This document shows positions 40,175 through 49,327 of a stretch of DNA of 64,000 nt, one piece after another (position 1 is the stretch's first letter; each line of letters starts with the position of its first letter). A model generated the notes under the pieces. The model saw only the letters and a program-made list of their open reading frames with translations. It had not been told where the DNA came from and searched no databases. Source of the DNA: Streptomyces sp. Tu 3180 (GTDB lineage Bacteria; Actinomycetota; Actinomycetes; Streptomycetales; Streptomycetaceae); NCBI RefSeq assembly GCF_009852415.1, contig NZ_WOXS01000002.1, positions 7,480,001 to 7,544,000 of the forward strand, written 5' to 3'. The position numbers and the translations under genes were made by a program.

Positions 40175-41014
40175 GTGACCGTCGACGCGCACCACCACCT
40201 CTGGGACCTGTCCGTCCGCGACCAGGACTGGATCACCGGGCCCGGACTCCTGCCCCTGCGACGGAACTTCACCATGGCCGACCTCGCACCCGAGGTGAGG
40301 GCGGCCGGTGTCGAGCGCACCGTCCTCGTCCAGACGGTCACCGTCCCGGAGGAGACCCCCGAGCTCCTGGCCCTCGCCGACGCGCACGAGCCGGTCGCCG
40401 GCGTCGTCGGCTGGACCGACCTCACCCGCCCCGGCGTCGCCGACGAACTGGCCCGGCTGCGGGAACTGCCCGGCGGACGCTACCTGAAGGGCATCCGCCA
40501 CCAGGTGCAGGGCGAGCCCGACCCCGAGTGGCTGCTGCGGCCGGACGTACGGCGCGGACTGGACGCCGTGGCCGGCGCGGGGCTCGTGTACGACCTGGTG
40601 GTCCTGCCGCACCAGCTCCCGGCGTGCGTCCGGGCGGCCGCGGCACTGCCGCGGCTCACCTTCGTCCTCGACCACGCGGGCAAGCCCCCCGTCGCCTCGG
40701 GCACGCTCGAACCCTGGGCGTCCGGCGTCCGCGCGCTGGCCGCCCTGCCCAACACGGTGTGCAAGCTCTCCGGCCTGGTCACCGAGGCCGCCCCGGCCTC
40801 CTGGAGCGTCGACGGCCTGCGCCCGTACGCCGACGTCGTGCTGGACGCCTTCGGGCCCGGCCGGCTGATGTTCGGCTCGGACTGGCCGGTGTGCACCCTG
40901 GCGGCGGCGTACGGCGACGTCCTGTCCACCGCGCGGGCGCTGGCCCGGGACCTCGACGCCACCGGACGCCGGCAGCTCTTCGAGACCACCGCCACCCGCG
41001 TCTACGGCCTCTGA
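40175..41014 (+). CDS. Amidohydrolase-family L-fucono-1,5-lactonase
   Basis: This 279-residue TIM-barrel metal-dependent hydrolase should open L-fuconolactone to L-fuconate. Motifs: metal-binding DAHHHLWD at the start, KGIRHQVQGEPD, FVLDHAGKPP, and GSDWPVC with the catalytic Asp, as in the fuconolactonase/LigI-like group. GGGAG precedes the GTG start. It follows the reductase by 61 bases. Its last 13 bases overlap the end of the convergent lipase-maturation-factor gene. Confidence 0.87.
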   Translation: MTVDAHHHLWDLSVRDQDWITGPGLLPLRRNFTMADLAPEVRAAGVERTVLVQTVTVPEETPELLALADAHEPVAGVVGWTDLTRPGVADELARLRELPGGRYLKGIRHQVQGEPDPEWLLRPDVRRGLDAVAGAGLVYDLVVLPHQLPACVRAAAALPRLTFVLDHAGKPPVASGTLEPWASGVRALAALPNTVCKLSGLVTEAAPASWSVDGLRPYADVVLDAFGPGRLMFGSDWPVCTLAAAYGDVLSTARALARDLDATGRRQLFETTATRVYGL

Positions 41015-42423
41015 GCCGCCCCGGCCAGCCGGGTCGGCGGCAGGAACTCCCGCACGTACGTCCGCTCCCAGCAGGCGCCCGTCTCCCGCAGCTCCCGCCA
41101 GGTCGTGTAGCGGTAGCGGAACAGGCGGGCGCGCACGTACCGGGGCGGCGCGTCCGGCGGGAACGGGGAGCGGCGCAGCAGCCTCAGCGTGTCGCGGTCG
41201 TTCTCCAGCAGGCGCTCCACCAGCGCGCCGAACCACGGCCCGGCGTACGCCGGCGACAGCGCGGCGAACCACATCAGCCAGTCGAGCCGCAGGTGGTACG
41301 GGGCGAACTGGCGCGGCCAGCGCCGCGGGTCCCCCGGCTTGCCCCTGAACTCGTACTCCCGCCAGTCGCCGTCCTCCCGGGCCGTCTCGTCCGCCGTGCC
41401 CTCGATCACCACCTCGTACCGGACCCGGCTGACGCTGCCGAACGCCCCGTAGGTGTTGACCAGGTGCAGCGGGTCGAAGGAGCGGTTCATCACCTGGCGG
41501 CGGGAGAGCATGTTGCGCACCGGGCGGTAGCTGAGGCCGAGCAGCAGCGCGGACACCGCGAGGACGACCACCACGTACCACAGCGGCGCGCCGGGCACGT
41601 CCGGCGGATCGGCCGGGAACGCGACCGCCGACAGGGCCAGCACGATCGTGATCCAGTTCAGCCAGGCGAAGTTGCCCGACAGCACCAGCCACAGCTGGGT
41701 GACGGTCATCAGCGCGGCGGCGGCCGTGGCGACCGGCTGCGGGGCGAACAGCAGGAACGGCACGACGAGCTGGGTGACGTGGTTCGCCGCCACCTCCACC
41801 CGGTGCAGCGGCTTCGGCAGGTGGTGGAAGAACCAGCTCAGCGGCCCCGGCATCGGCTGCGTCTCGTGGTGGTGGTCCAGACAGGTCAGCTTCCGCCAGC
41901 ACTCGTCGCCGCGCAGCTTGATCAGTCCCGCGCCGAACTCCACGCGGAACAGGATCCACCGCAGCAGGAACAGCACGACGACCGGCGGGCCCACCTCGTC
42001 GTTGCCGAGGAAGACGGCGAGGAAGCCGACCTCCAGCAGCAGCGACTCCCAGCCGAACGAGTACCAGGTCTGCCCGACGTTGACGATCGACAGGTACAGC
42101 ACCCACGGCACCAGCCACAGCAGCATCCCGCCCCACAGCGGAAGCAGCGAGTCCAGTCCCGCGAGCAGCGCCGCCGACACCGCACAGCCGGACCACGCGC
42201 ACAGCGCGAAGAACCGGTCCGAGTAGTGCAGGTGGAACAGGCTCGGCGACCGGCGCGCCGGCACCCGCGCCGTGAAACGCGGCACCGGCAGCATGCCGCG
42301 CTCCCCGATCAGCGCACGGAACTGCAGCGCCGCCGTCAGGAACGCGACCAGGTACAGACCGGCCAGCGCCCGCTGGAAGACCAGCCGGGTCAGCCAGTAG
42401 TCGGATGCGGTGAACCACTCCAC
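41002..42423 (-). CDS. Lipase maturation factor (LMF1-like) membrane protein
   Basis: The 473-residue polytopic membrane protein resembles the lipase maturation factor family: FYLVAFL-type helices, VNVGQTWYSFGWESLLLEVGFLAVFLG, RWILFRVEFGAGLIKLRGDECWRKLTCLDHHHETQPMP, and a C-terminal soluble part with AFGSVSRVRYEVVIEGT. Vertebrate LMF1 helps lipases fold in the ER; the bacterial role is not known. GTG at 42421-42423 is the start, with GGGAG nine bases upstream. No lipase gene is adjacent. Confidence 0.85.
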   Translation of the reverse strand: MEWFTASDYWLTRLVFQRALAGLYLVAFLTAALQFRALIGERGMLPVPRFTARVPARRSPSLFHLHYSDRFFALCAWSGCAVSAALLAGLDSLLPLWGGMLLWLVPWVLYLSIVNVGQTWYSFGWESLLLEVGFLAVFLGNDEVGPPVVVLFLLRWILFRVEFGAGLIKLRGDECWRKLTCLDHHHETQPMPGPLSWFFHHLPKPLHRVEVAANHVTQLVVPFLLFAPQPVATAAAALMTVTQLWLVLSGNFAWLNWITIVLALSAVAFPADPPDVPGAPLWYVVVVLAVSALLLGLSYRPVRNMLSRRQVMNRSFDPLHLVNTYGAFGSVSRVRYEVVIEGTADETAREDGDWREYEFRGKPGDPRRWPRQFAPYHLRLDWLMWFAALSPAYAGPWFGALVERLLENDRDTLRLLRRSPFPPDAPPRYVRARLFRYRYTTWRELRETGACWERTYVREFLPPTRLAGAAQRP

Positions 42424-42680
42424 GGCACCGTGCTCCCTCCTGCGTCGTCCCGCCGGACCTTCCGCGTCTCCCCGTGACCCCCCGTATACCACCGCGCGGC
42501 CTGTGCGGCCCGCGTGGAGGAAGCGCGCAGGAGTCGCACAGATCCCCGAAAGTCGCGGCGGCGGACTGCATCCTCTGAAGCCTCCGCGACGTCTTCCCTC
42601 ACGGACGGCGGCCGTGCCGGGCACCCCGCTCTTTCGGCGCAGCGGTCGAAGAATCGGATGAATCCTGGCAAGGTGGGCCC

Positions 42681-44774
42681 ATGGCTGATCGGGGAGCGAG
42701 CGCCCTGTCACTCCCGGACGACTGGCCGGACCACCCGGATCCGATCCTGGCGCTCAACCGCATGGGGAGCTTCGACTGGGACCTGGACACCGGGGCGATG
42801 CAGATGGACGCCCAGGCGCACGAGATCTTCGACGTGCGCCCCGACGAGTACGACGACCGCCCCGAGACCCTGGGCAAGCGGGTCCCGCCCGGCGAGGCCC
42901 GGCGCCTGGACACCGCCGTGTCGCAGGCGCTGAAGGACGGCAGCGAGAACTACGGCGCCTACTTCCGCGTCCGGTGCCGTGACGGCTCCCTGCGCTGGAC
43001 CCACACCCAGGGCTACATCCGCCGTGACGAGACCGGACGGCCCCGCCGCATCATCGGCATCGTCCGGGACGCCACCCAGGAGCTCAGCGACAGCGAGGCC
43101 AGACGCGAGCAGACGGTCCGGGAGGACGCCCGCCGCCGGCAGACCAACGTCGTCCAGCTCACCACCGCCGCCCTCGCCCACGCCCGCACCGTGCGGGACG
43201 TCATCGACGCCCTCAAGGACACCCACGGACTCACCCACCTGGGCGCCACCAGTCTCGTCATGGGACTGGTCGAGGCCGGCCGGATCCGGCTCATCGCGGA
43301 GGGCCCCGAAGGCAGCTTCGTGCCGGGCACCGAGATCACCCGGATCGACGAGCCGTACCCGATGAGCGAGGCGGTGCGCACCCTCAGCCCGCGCTTCATC
43401 GAGTCCCCGGAGGAGTTCGCCGAGCACTACCCGCAGCTGTGGCAGGGCATCCTCGGGCTGAACATCACCTCCGCGGCCTACCTGCCGCTCATCGTCCAGG
43501 CCCGCCCCATCGGCGGCATGGGCCTGCTCTACAGCGACCGCCGCGGCTTCTCCGCCGAGGAGCGCAACATCCTGGTCGCCCTGGGCAGCAGCATCGCCCA
43601 GAGCCTGCAGCGCGCGATGTTCTACGAGCAGGAGATGGACCTCGCCCAGGGCCTGCAGCAGGCCATGCTGCCGCGCACCATCCCCAGCGTGCCCGGTGCC
43701 GACGTCGCCGTGCGCTACCGGGCCGCCGCCATCGGCGGTCCCGTCGGCCGGGACATCGGCGGCGACTGGTACGACCTGATCCCGCTGCCCGGCGGCCGGG
43801 TCGGCGCCGTCATCGGCGACGTCCAGGGCCACGACACCCACGCCGCCGCCGTGATGGGACAGCTGCGCATCGTGCTGCGCGCCTACGCCGCCGAGGGCCA
43901 CCCGCCGGCCACCGTGATGGCCCGCGCCTCCGTCTTCCTGCACGAGCTCGACACCGACCGCTCCGCGACCTGCCTCTACGCCGAGGCCGACCTGTCCACC
44001 GGCGTGCTCCAGATGGTCCGGGCCGGCCACATCGAGCCGCTGGTGCGGCGCACCGACGGCTCCTGCCGCCGCGTCCACGTCCCCGGCGGGCTGCCGCTCG
44101 GCCTGTCCGCCGAGTTCGGACAACTCGACTACCCGGTCGGCACCATGGAGCTCGACCCCGGCGACACCCTGCTGCTGTGCACCGACGGGCTGGTCGAGCA
44201 GCCCGGCGCCGACCTCGACGACGGCATGGAGGCCCTCTCCACGCTCATCGCCGGCGGTCCCGGCGACGTGCGCGAGCTCGCCGACCGGCTCATCGACGTG
44301 GCCGAGGAACGCGGCGGCGACGACGACGTGGCCCTGCTCCTGCTGCGCCGCCGCGCCCTGGACAGCTCGCGCCCCGGCGGCCGGCTCCAGCAGCACGTGG
44401 CACCCGGCGATCCCGAGGCCCTCTCCCAGGCCCGGCGCATGATCCGGACGGCGGTCGGCGCCTGGGGCGCGGGGGACCGCGTCGACGAGGTCGAACTGGT
44501 CGCCGACGAGATGATCACCAACGCCCTGATGCACACCGAGGGCGCCGCGGTCGTCACCCTCAGGGCCCTCACCGGCAGCGAGCGGCTGCTGCGCGTGGAG
44601 GTCGAGGACTCCTCCAGCGCCCTGCCGCGCCGCCGCGAGGCGGGGGAGTCGGGCGTCTCCGGCCGCGGCCTGCTCCTGGTCGAGATGCTCGCGGACGTCT
44701 GGGGGGTGGAGGCGCGCGGCGGCGGCAAGTGCGTGTGGTGCGAGTTCGTCGTCAAGGAGCCGGGCCCGGTCTGA
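42681..44774 (+). CDS. PAS-GAF-PP2C(SpoIIE)-HATPase signalling protein
   Basis: This 697-residue soluble regulator has a PAS domain (about 25-135, LRWTHTQGYIRRDETGRPRR), a GAF domain (about 150-315), a SpoIIE-type PP2C serine phosphatase (about 320-560; DIGGDWYDL and GDVQGHD hold metal aspartates, TDGLVE and GGDDDVALLLL the later ones), and an anti-sigma-like HATPase (about 585-690, ELVADEMITNALMH). Such proteins both dephosphorylate anti-anti-sigma factors and may phosphorylate them. No anti-sigma antagonist gene is adjacent. The ATG follows GGCAAGG. Confidence 0.9.
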   Translation: MADRGASALSLPDDWPDHPDPILALNRMGSFDWDLDTGAMQMDAQAHEIFDVRPDEYDDRPETLGKRVPPGEARRLDTAVSQALKDGSENYGAYFRVRCRDGSLRWTHTQGYIRRDETGRPRRIIGIVRDATQELSDSEARREQTVREDARRRQTNVVQLTTAALAHARTVRDVIDALKDTHGLTHLGATSLVMGLVEAGRIRLIAEGPEGSFVPGTEITRIDEPYPMSEAVRTLSPRFIESPEEFAEHYPQLWQGILGLNITSAAYLPLIVQARPIGGMGLLYSDRRGFSAEERNILVALGSSIAQSLQRAMFYEQEMDLAQGLQQAMLPRTIPSVPGADVAVRYRAAAIGGPVGRDIGGDWYDLIPLPGGRVGAVIGDVQGHDTHAAAVMGQLRIVLRAYAAEGHPPATVMARASVFLHELDTDRSATCLYAEADLSTGVLQMVRAGHIEPLVRRTDGSCRRVHVPGGLPLGLSAEFGQLDYPVGTMELDPGDTLLLCTDGLVEQPGADLDDGMEALSTLIAGGPGDVRELADRLIDVAEERGGDDDVALLLLRRRALDSSRPGGRLQQHVAPGDPEALSQARRMIRTAVGAWGAGDRVDEVELVADEMITNALMHTEGAAVVTLRALTGSERLLRVEVEDSSSALPRRREAGESGVSGRGLLLVEMLADVWGVEARGGGKCVWCEFVVKEPGPV

Positions 44775-44790
44775 CCGTGCCGCTCCCGGT

Positions 44791-45444
44791 TCACCGGGGC
44801 CGCAGGGTCACCAGGTGCTCGCCGTCCGCCGTGCGGACCTCGTAGCGGGCGATCTCCTCGGAGTGCAGGGCGGACCCGCCCAGCATCGTGTTGGGCCGGG
44901 CGTCGTGCCGGGGCACGCTCCAGCTGGTCGCGGTCTCCTCGGAGCCGTCACGGCCGACCACCACCAGACGGCAGACGCGGGGGCCCGCCCCGTCCCTGAC
45001 CTTCAGCTCCACCTGGCTGCCCCAGGTCTCGTCCCGCGACGTGACCTGCGCCCACACCCCGGACCGCTCGTCGGTCGCCGCGATGCTCACGGCGGCCCCG
45101 CCGCCGTCGTCCGTCACCATCGCGATCGCCGACGCGGACACCGCGCACACCACCGAGGCGGCCAGCGCGAGCAGCATCCTGCGGCGCCCCGTCCGGTTCC
45201 GGGCCGCCACCTGGGACAGCAGCCGGTCCAGCATCCTCCGGCCCGGTTCGGCCAGTGGGTGCACCAGCTGCGGCGTGGAGCGCCGGTACAGCATCAACTG
45301 CCGTGTGGTCGGGCCGAACTCGGTCACCTGGGCAGCGCAGCTGGGGCACTCCATGAGGTGGTCCTCGAAGCGGAACGCCTCCGCCTCGTCCAGCACGCCG
45401 AGCGCGTAGGCGCCGACGTCGCGATGCCTCTCCAGGGACCTCAT
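44791..45444 (-). CDS. Zinc-binding membrane anti-sigma factor
   Basis: This 217-residue anti-sigma factor has an N-terminal zinc domain with His29-X3-Cys33-X2-Cys36 (HLMECPSC), which should bind the ECF sigma factor encoded upstream on the same strand. One membrane helix (about 90-112) follows the RNRTGRRR basic stretch. An extracytoplasmic domain of about 105 residues may sense envelope stress. The ATG lies at 45442-45444. Release of sigma would require loss of zinc binding or cleavage of this protein. Confidence 0.88.
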   Translation of the reverse strand: MRSLERHRDVGAYALGVLDEAEAFRFEDHLMECPSCAAQVTEFGPTTRQLMLYRRSTPQLVHPLAEPGRRMLDRLLSQVAARNRTGRRRMLLALAASVVCAVSASAIAMVTDDGGGAAVSIAATDERSGVWAQVTSRDETWGSQVELKVRDGAGPRVCRLVVVGRDGSEETATSWSVPRHDARPNTMLGGSALHSEEIARYEVRTADGEHLVTLRPR

Positions 45445-45595
45445 GCCGAATCCTCGTACCGTTGGGTGCGGGTGGGGTTACTCCTTGCTCCCACCGGTAC
45501 GCACCGGGCAGCCGAATCACTCAAGCGACGTGCCGAATCGTAACCAAGGGATTCGGAGCCCTCCGGCCCGCGGATTGGTCGGATTCCCGGGGAGT

Positions 45596-46099
45596 CTAGA
45601 AAAGGTGGATGGCGAGGTGGCCGAGCGGCAGCCCGAGCTGCCAGGCCGGCGTCCACACCTTGGGCCCCTCGTCCTCGCCGGCCACCGCGCCGCCCGGCAC
45701 CGCGTTCAGATCGGGTGCGAGCAGTTCCGTCTCCTGCAGCCAGCGCCAGGCCCCCCGGGCCAGCTCCAGGTCCGCCTCCGGCGCGGCGGCGTCCGCGGCC
45801 AGGCAGGCCAGGCGCTCCTCGACCCACTCCTGCCACGGCTGGTCGTACGCGGTCAGCGACAGCCAGGTCTCCAGCTGGGTGACCACCCGGATGCCGGACA
45901 GCTCGCCCTCGGTGTCGGACAGGAACACGGTCAGCGCCAGCGCGTCCCGGCCGGCCCGGAACTCGAAGGACGTCGGCGGCATGAGATCGCCGCTGCGCAG
46001 CAGCTCGTCGGCGATGTACTCGGCGTACAACCAGGCCATGGGGACGGTCAGTTCACCGTCGCCGGAGCCGTCCGTGCTCTCTTGACCTCTGTGCAGCAT
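45596..46099 (-). CDS. Unknown protein between sigma and anti-sigma genes
   Basis: This 167-residue acidic, cytoplasmic protein has a strand-rich N-terminal half (FEFRAGRDALALTVFLSD) and helical C-terminal half with many Trp (about nine). I recognise no family. It lies between the ECF sigma gene and its anti-sigma gene on one strand, so it may take part in that switch. GGAAGG lies nine bases before the ATG. Confidence 0.65.
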   Translation of the reverse strand: MLHRGQESTDGSGDGELTVPMAWLYAEYIADELLRSGDLMPPTSFEFRAGRDALALTVFLSDTEGELSGIRVVTQLETWLSLTAYDQPWQEWVEERLACLAADAAAPEADLELARGAWRWLQETELLAPDLNAVPGGAVAGEDEGPKVWTPAWQLGLPLGHLAIHLF

Positions 46100-46234
46100 C
46101 CCTTCCTGCCTTCCTCCGGTACGTGCGCGTCGCCCGACCCCGGGTCCCGGTCCGGAACACGGATGAGGACAGCCGATTACCCAACCGGGGTCATCGGCAA
46201 GGCGCTTTACGGAGGTTTGACCCGACGTCCGGTT

Positions 46235-46780
46235 TCACCGCAGGTCGGCGGCGTATCCCGGAAGCACCCGGCGCAGGGCACGCAGCGCGTAGTACGCGCG
46301 GGACTTCACGGTACCGGGCGGGATCCCGAGGGCCGTCGCCGCTTCCGCCACACTCGCCCCGTGGAAATACACGAGCACCAGTACTTCACGGTGTTCCGGA
46401 GTGAGTGTCTTCACAGCCTCGCGGACGTCGAGCGCGGCCGCGGCCCGCTCGGCATGATCGGAGATCACCCGCGCGTTCTCCAGCACGGCGTCCCCGACCT
46501 CGGCGGGCCGCGCCTGCCGGGCCCGCCGCGCGTCGATCGCGAGCCGCCGCGCCACCGTGAGCAGCCAGGGCCGTACGGAGTCGAAGTTCTCGGCGCGCAG
46601 GGCCTCGGGATGCTGCCAGGCGCGCACCAGCGTCTCCTGGACCAGGTCCTCCGCGCGCTGCCGGTCCCCGTCGCAGAGCCGGAGCAGCAGCGCGAAGAGG
46701 GGCCGGCCGTGCTCGCGCTGCAGTGCGGCGAGCTCGTGCTCGGCGGTCGTCCCGTTCATGAGTGTGGTTCCGGCCGTCAT
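46235..46780 (-). CDS. ECF-type RNA polymerase sigma factor
   Basis: This 181-residue group IV sigma factor has region 2 (about 25-95: LRLCDGDRQRAEDLVQETLVRAW, SVRPWLLTVARRLAIDARR) and region 4 (about 125-178: LTPEHREVLVLVYFHGASVAEAATALGIPPGTVKSRAYYALRALR). The ATG at 46778-46780 or one at 46757-46759 may be used; neither has a good ribosome site. The downstream zinc anti-sigma gene makes it a stress-responsive pair. Confidence 0.9.
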   Translation of the reverse strand: MTAGTTLMNGTTAEHELAALQREHGRPLFALLLRLCDGDRQRAEDLVQETLVRAWQHPEALRAENFDSVRPWLLTVARRLAIDARRARQARPAEVGDAVLENARVISDHAERAAAALDVREAVKTLTPEHREVLVLVYFHGASVAEAATALGIPPGTVKSRAYYALRALRRVLPGYAADLR

Positions 46781-46991
46781 GGCCGTATGGCAGCGCACGG
46801 CGCCCCCCGGGGACAGGGCGCGCGCAAGGGTGTGCGGCGGACGGTCGATCGCGTCGACGAACGGTTCGACGAACGGTCGGGGCGGCGGTTCCCGCACGCC
46901 GGACGGGCTAATGGGCGTGTCGGAGCGACGACGATCCGGAGCCGGATTCTTACCTGGTTATCGTCACATATGACTACAGCGGGGTGAAGTG

Positions 46992-48146
46992 ATGATCACA
47001 CGCAGTCGACAGGTGGCCGTGGCCCTGACCGTCGTCCTCGCCGCGGGCGCAGCCTGCCAGGCCCGTGACCACCGGCCACCGGAATCCGGCCGTCCGGCGC
47101 CCTCCGCCACACCGGCCCGCGGCTTCACCCTGGTGGCCTCGGGAGACGTGCTGCCGCACGACTCGATCATCGAACGCGCCCGCTTCGACGCGGGCGGCGC
47201 CGGTCACGACTTCCGGCCGATGCTCTCCGGCATCCGCTCCGTCGTCGCCCCCGCCGATGTGGCGCTGTGCCACATGGAGACCGTGTACGGCGCGAGCGGC
47301 GGCCACATCGGCCACCCCGTCCTCACCTTCCCGCCCGAGATGGCCCGGGACCTCGCCGCCACCGGCTACGACGGCTGCTCCACCGCCTCCGACCGCGCCC
47401 TGGACGACGGCCCGGACGGCATCCGCCGCACCCTGGACGCCCTCGACCACGCGGGCCTGCGGCACACCGGCTCGGCCCGCACCGAGCAGGAGGCCCGCAC
47501 GGCGGCCGTCCTGCGGGCGGGCCCGGCACGCGTCGCCCACCTCGCCTACACCCAGGGCACCGACGGCCTCCTGCTGCCGCCGGACCAGCCCTGGGCGGTG
47601 AACCTCGTCGACGAGGCGCGGATCGTCGCCGACGCCCGGGCCGCGCGGAGGGCCGGAGCCGACGTGGTCGTCGTCTCCCTGCACTGGGGCACCGAAGGGC
47701 AGGAGGCGCCCGACGAGCGGCAGGTCGCCCTCGCCCGCTCGCTCACCGCCTCCCGCACCGGCGGCCGCCCCGACATCGACCTGATCCTCGGGACGCACGC
47801 GCACGTCCCGCAGCCCTACGAGAAGGTCAACGGCACCTGGGTGGTCTACGGGGCGGGCGACCAGGTCGCCGGTGCGGCGGTCGACCACCAGGGCGTCCAG
47901 GACCCGCGCGGCAACCGGTCCACGCTCGGCCGCTTCACCTTCGCCCCGCCCGCCCGGCCCGGCGGACGGTGGCGGGTGACGAAGGCGGAGTTCGTCCCCC
48001 TGATGTTCGACGTGGACGCCGGCCGGGTGGTGAACCTCAACCGCGCGCTGGAGGAGGGCGCCGAGGTGCGCTCCGTACGGGACCGCATCCGCGACGTGGT
48101 GCTCAGCCGGGGCGCGGCCGGGGACGGACTGGTGATGGGCGAGTAG
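46992..48146 (+). CDS. CapA-family protein, exported
   Basis: The 384-residue protein has the CapA metallophosphatase-like fold of poly-gamma-glutamate synthesis proteins: TLVASGDVLPHDSI, CHMETVYG, the TGYDGCSTASDRALDDG segment, VVSLHWGTEGQEAP and ILGTHAHVPQPYE. The N-terminus is a signal with Cys in AAGAACQAR that might be a lipidation site, though the -3 residue is atypical. There are no capB or capC genes beside it, so polyglutamate synthesis is not implied. GTG 46989 just before the ATG is an alternative start. Confidence 0.87.
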   Translation: MITRSRQVAVALTVVLAAGAACQARDHRPPESGRPAPSATPARGFTLVASGDVLPHDSIIERARFDAGGAGHDFRPMLSGIRSVVAPADVALCHMETVYGASGGHIGHPVLTFPPEMARDLAATGYDGCSTASDRALDDGPDGIRRTLDALDHAGLRHTGSARTEQEARTAAVLRAGPARVAHLAYTQGTDGLLLPPDQPWAVNLVDEARIVADARAARRAGADVVVVSLHWGTEGQEAPDERQVALARSLTASRTGGRPDIDLILGTHAHVPQPYEKVNGTWVVYGAGDQVAGAAVDHQGVQDPRGNRSTLGRFTFAPPARPGGRWRVTKAEFVPLMFDVDAGRVVNLNRALEEGAEVRSVRDRIRDVVLSRGAAGDGLVMGE

Positions 48147-48682
48147 TCCGGCCGTGCACACCGCGCCGGAACGCCCCGGCCCCGTCCGGGCGCCGGTCGC
48201 CCCCGGCTTCCGGGACCGTGGCGACGCCGACGTCCTTCGGGCCCGGGGCCGCGGCCCGGAGCGGGTTCGCTCGCCGAGTCGCGCCTCGGGGAAGCCTCCC
48301 TGTGCGACCAGGTGCGCGAGGGAGGGCCCCTCCTGATCGCCGGCGGGGCCGACGGGGGCGCCGGCACGATCGGCGTCCACGACGGCGGCGGCCGTGCGCA
48401 CCGGCTCGGCGGCGCACGGTCCCTGTCACTCGCCGGCTGCCGGCCGGGAAGGCCGGCTTGTGATCCGCCCCGACGGAGTGAACATCGCTCTTGTTCATTC
48501 GAACATGATTATGTTAGAAAATGTTCGGGGGGTTCGTGGAACGGCACTGCTCCTCTCCGTATCACCTCATCCGAGGGCTCGAGGCGGCACGCCGAGGCCG
48601 CGGCCTGGAGGGCCGGGCAGGCGGACGATCCACCGCGAGGCTGTCCTCCCGGCTCACGACTCACACTCTGCGAGGAGACGAA
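48147..48682. other. Intergenic region with A+T-rich inverted repeats
   Basis: There is no credible gene. At 48480-48527 an A+T-rich patch holds two inverted repeats: GAACA/TGTTC around a seven-base centre (48480-48496) and CGAACAT/ATGTTCG around 14 bases (48500-48527), with an extra ATGTT inside. They look like binding sites for a dimeric regulator of the secreted protein gene 156 bases on. GAAC/GTTC arms recall SOS boxes, but the spacing does not fit LexA. Confidence 0.55.
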
Positions 48683-49240
48683 ATGACCCACCGCACGCTC
48701 ATGACGGCAGTGCTCGGAGCGGCCGCGGTCGCCGTGGTGGCGCTTCCGGCGGTCGCGACCGCCTCCCCCCACGACTCCGGGACCCCCGTCACCGTCACCC
48801 GGGAGAAGGGACACGTGCTCGCGTGCACGGGCACGGCGTCCGGTGTCGAAGTGACGGCCGACCTCTACGACAACGACGTGTTCGGAACGCATGCCGCCGT
48901 GAGCGTGCGGACGCCGGACGACGAGTACGTCCGGGGCGGGGAGACCGAGGCGGGCCTCTTCCGCAAGGGCCGCGTGGAGCGGGAGTTCGTCGTCGGCTCC
49001 GAGACCTCGGGTACCGCGCGGACGGTCGTGATCAGCGGCGCCTACGTACGGTCCGGGCTGCCGAAGCGCGTCCACGAGGTGTACGACGAGCCGTACGGCC
49101 AGGTGGTGACCAAGGGATGGAACTATCCGCTGAAGGCCGACGTGACGGCGCGGACGATGGGGCAGCAGGTGAAGCTCACCTGCGGAGACGCCTTCGCCTA
49201 CAAGCTCACGACGTGGCGTCCGGACAGCACCGCCGAGTGA
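48683..49240 (+). CDS. Small secreted protein of unknown function
   Basis: This 185-residue protein has a clear signal peptide (about 1-28, ending ATASPHDS). The mature part is strand-rich with two cysteines (LACTGTASG near the start, LTCGDAF near the end) that could form a disulfide. GAGGAG precedes the ATG. It has a long A+T-rich control region of its own. I recognise no family. Confidence 0.8.
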   Translation: MTHRTLMTAVLGAAAVAVVALPAVATASPHDSGTPVTVTREKGHVLACTGTASGVEVTADLYDNDVFGTHAAVSVRTPDDEYVRGGETEAGLFRKGRVEREFVVGSETSGTARTVVISGAYVRSGLPKRVHEVYDEPYGQVVTKGWNYPLKADVTARTMGQQVKLTCGDAFAYKLTTWRPDSTAE

Positions 49241-49327
49241 CCGACCGGGTCCGTCGAGTGCGGCGGCGCTGCCGGCGTCCGGCCCGCCGCCCGAGCGGGA
49301 ACGTCATGGACACGCGTCCTGACCCGA

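Noticed and set aside
46989..48146. CapA gene as part of a poly-gamma-glutamate capsule operon
   Set aside because: No capB or capC homologue adjoins it; CapA-like proteins are common as solitary genes in actinobacteria.
48480..48527. LexA SOS box
   Set aside because: GAAC and GTTC arms are present but spaced by 7 or more bases with no GAAC-N4-GTTC arrangement.
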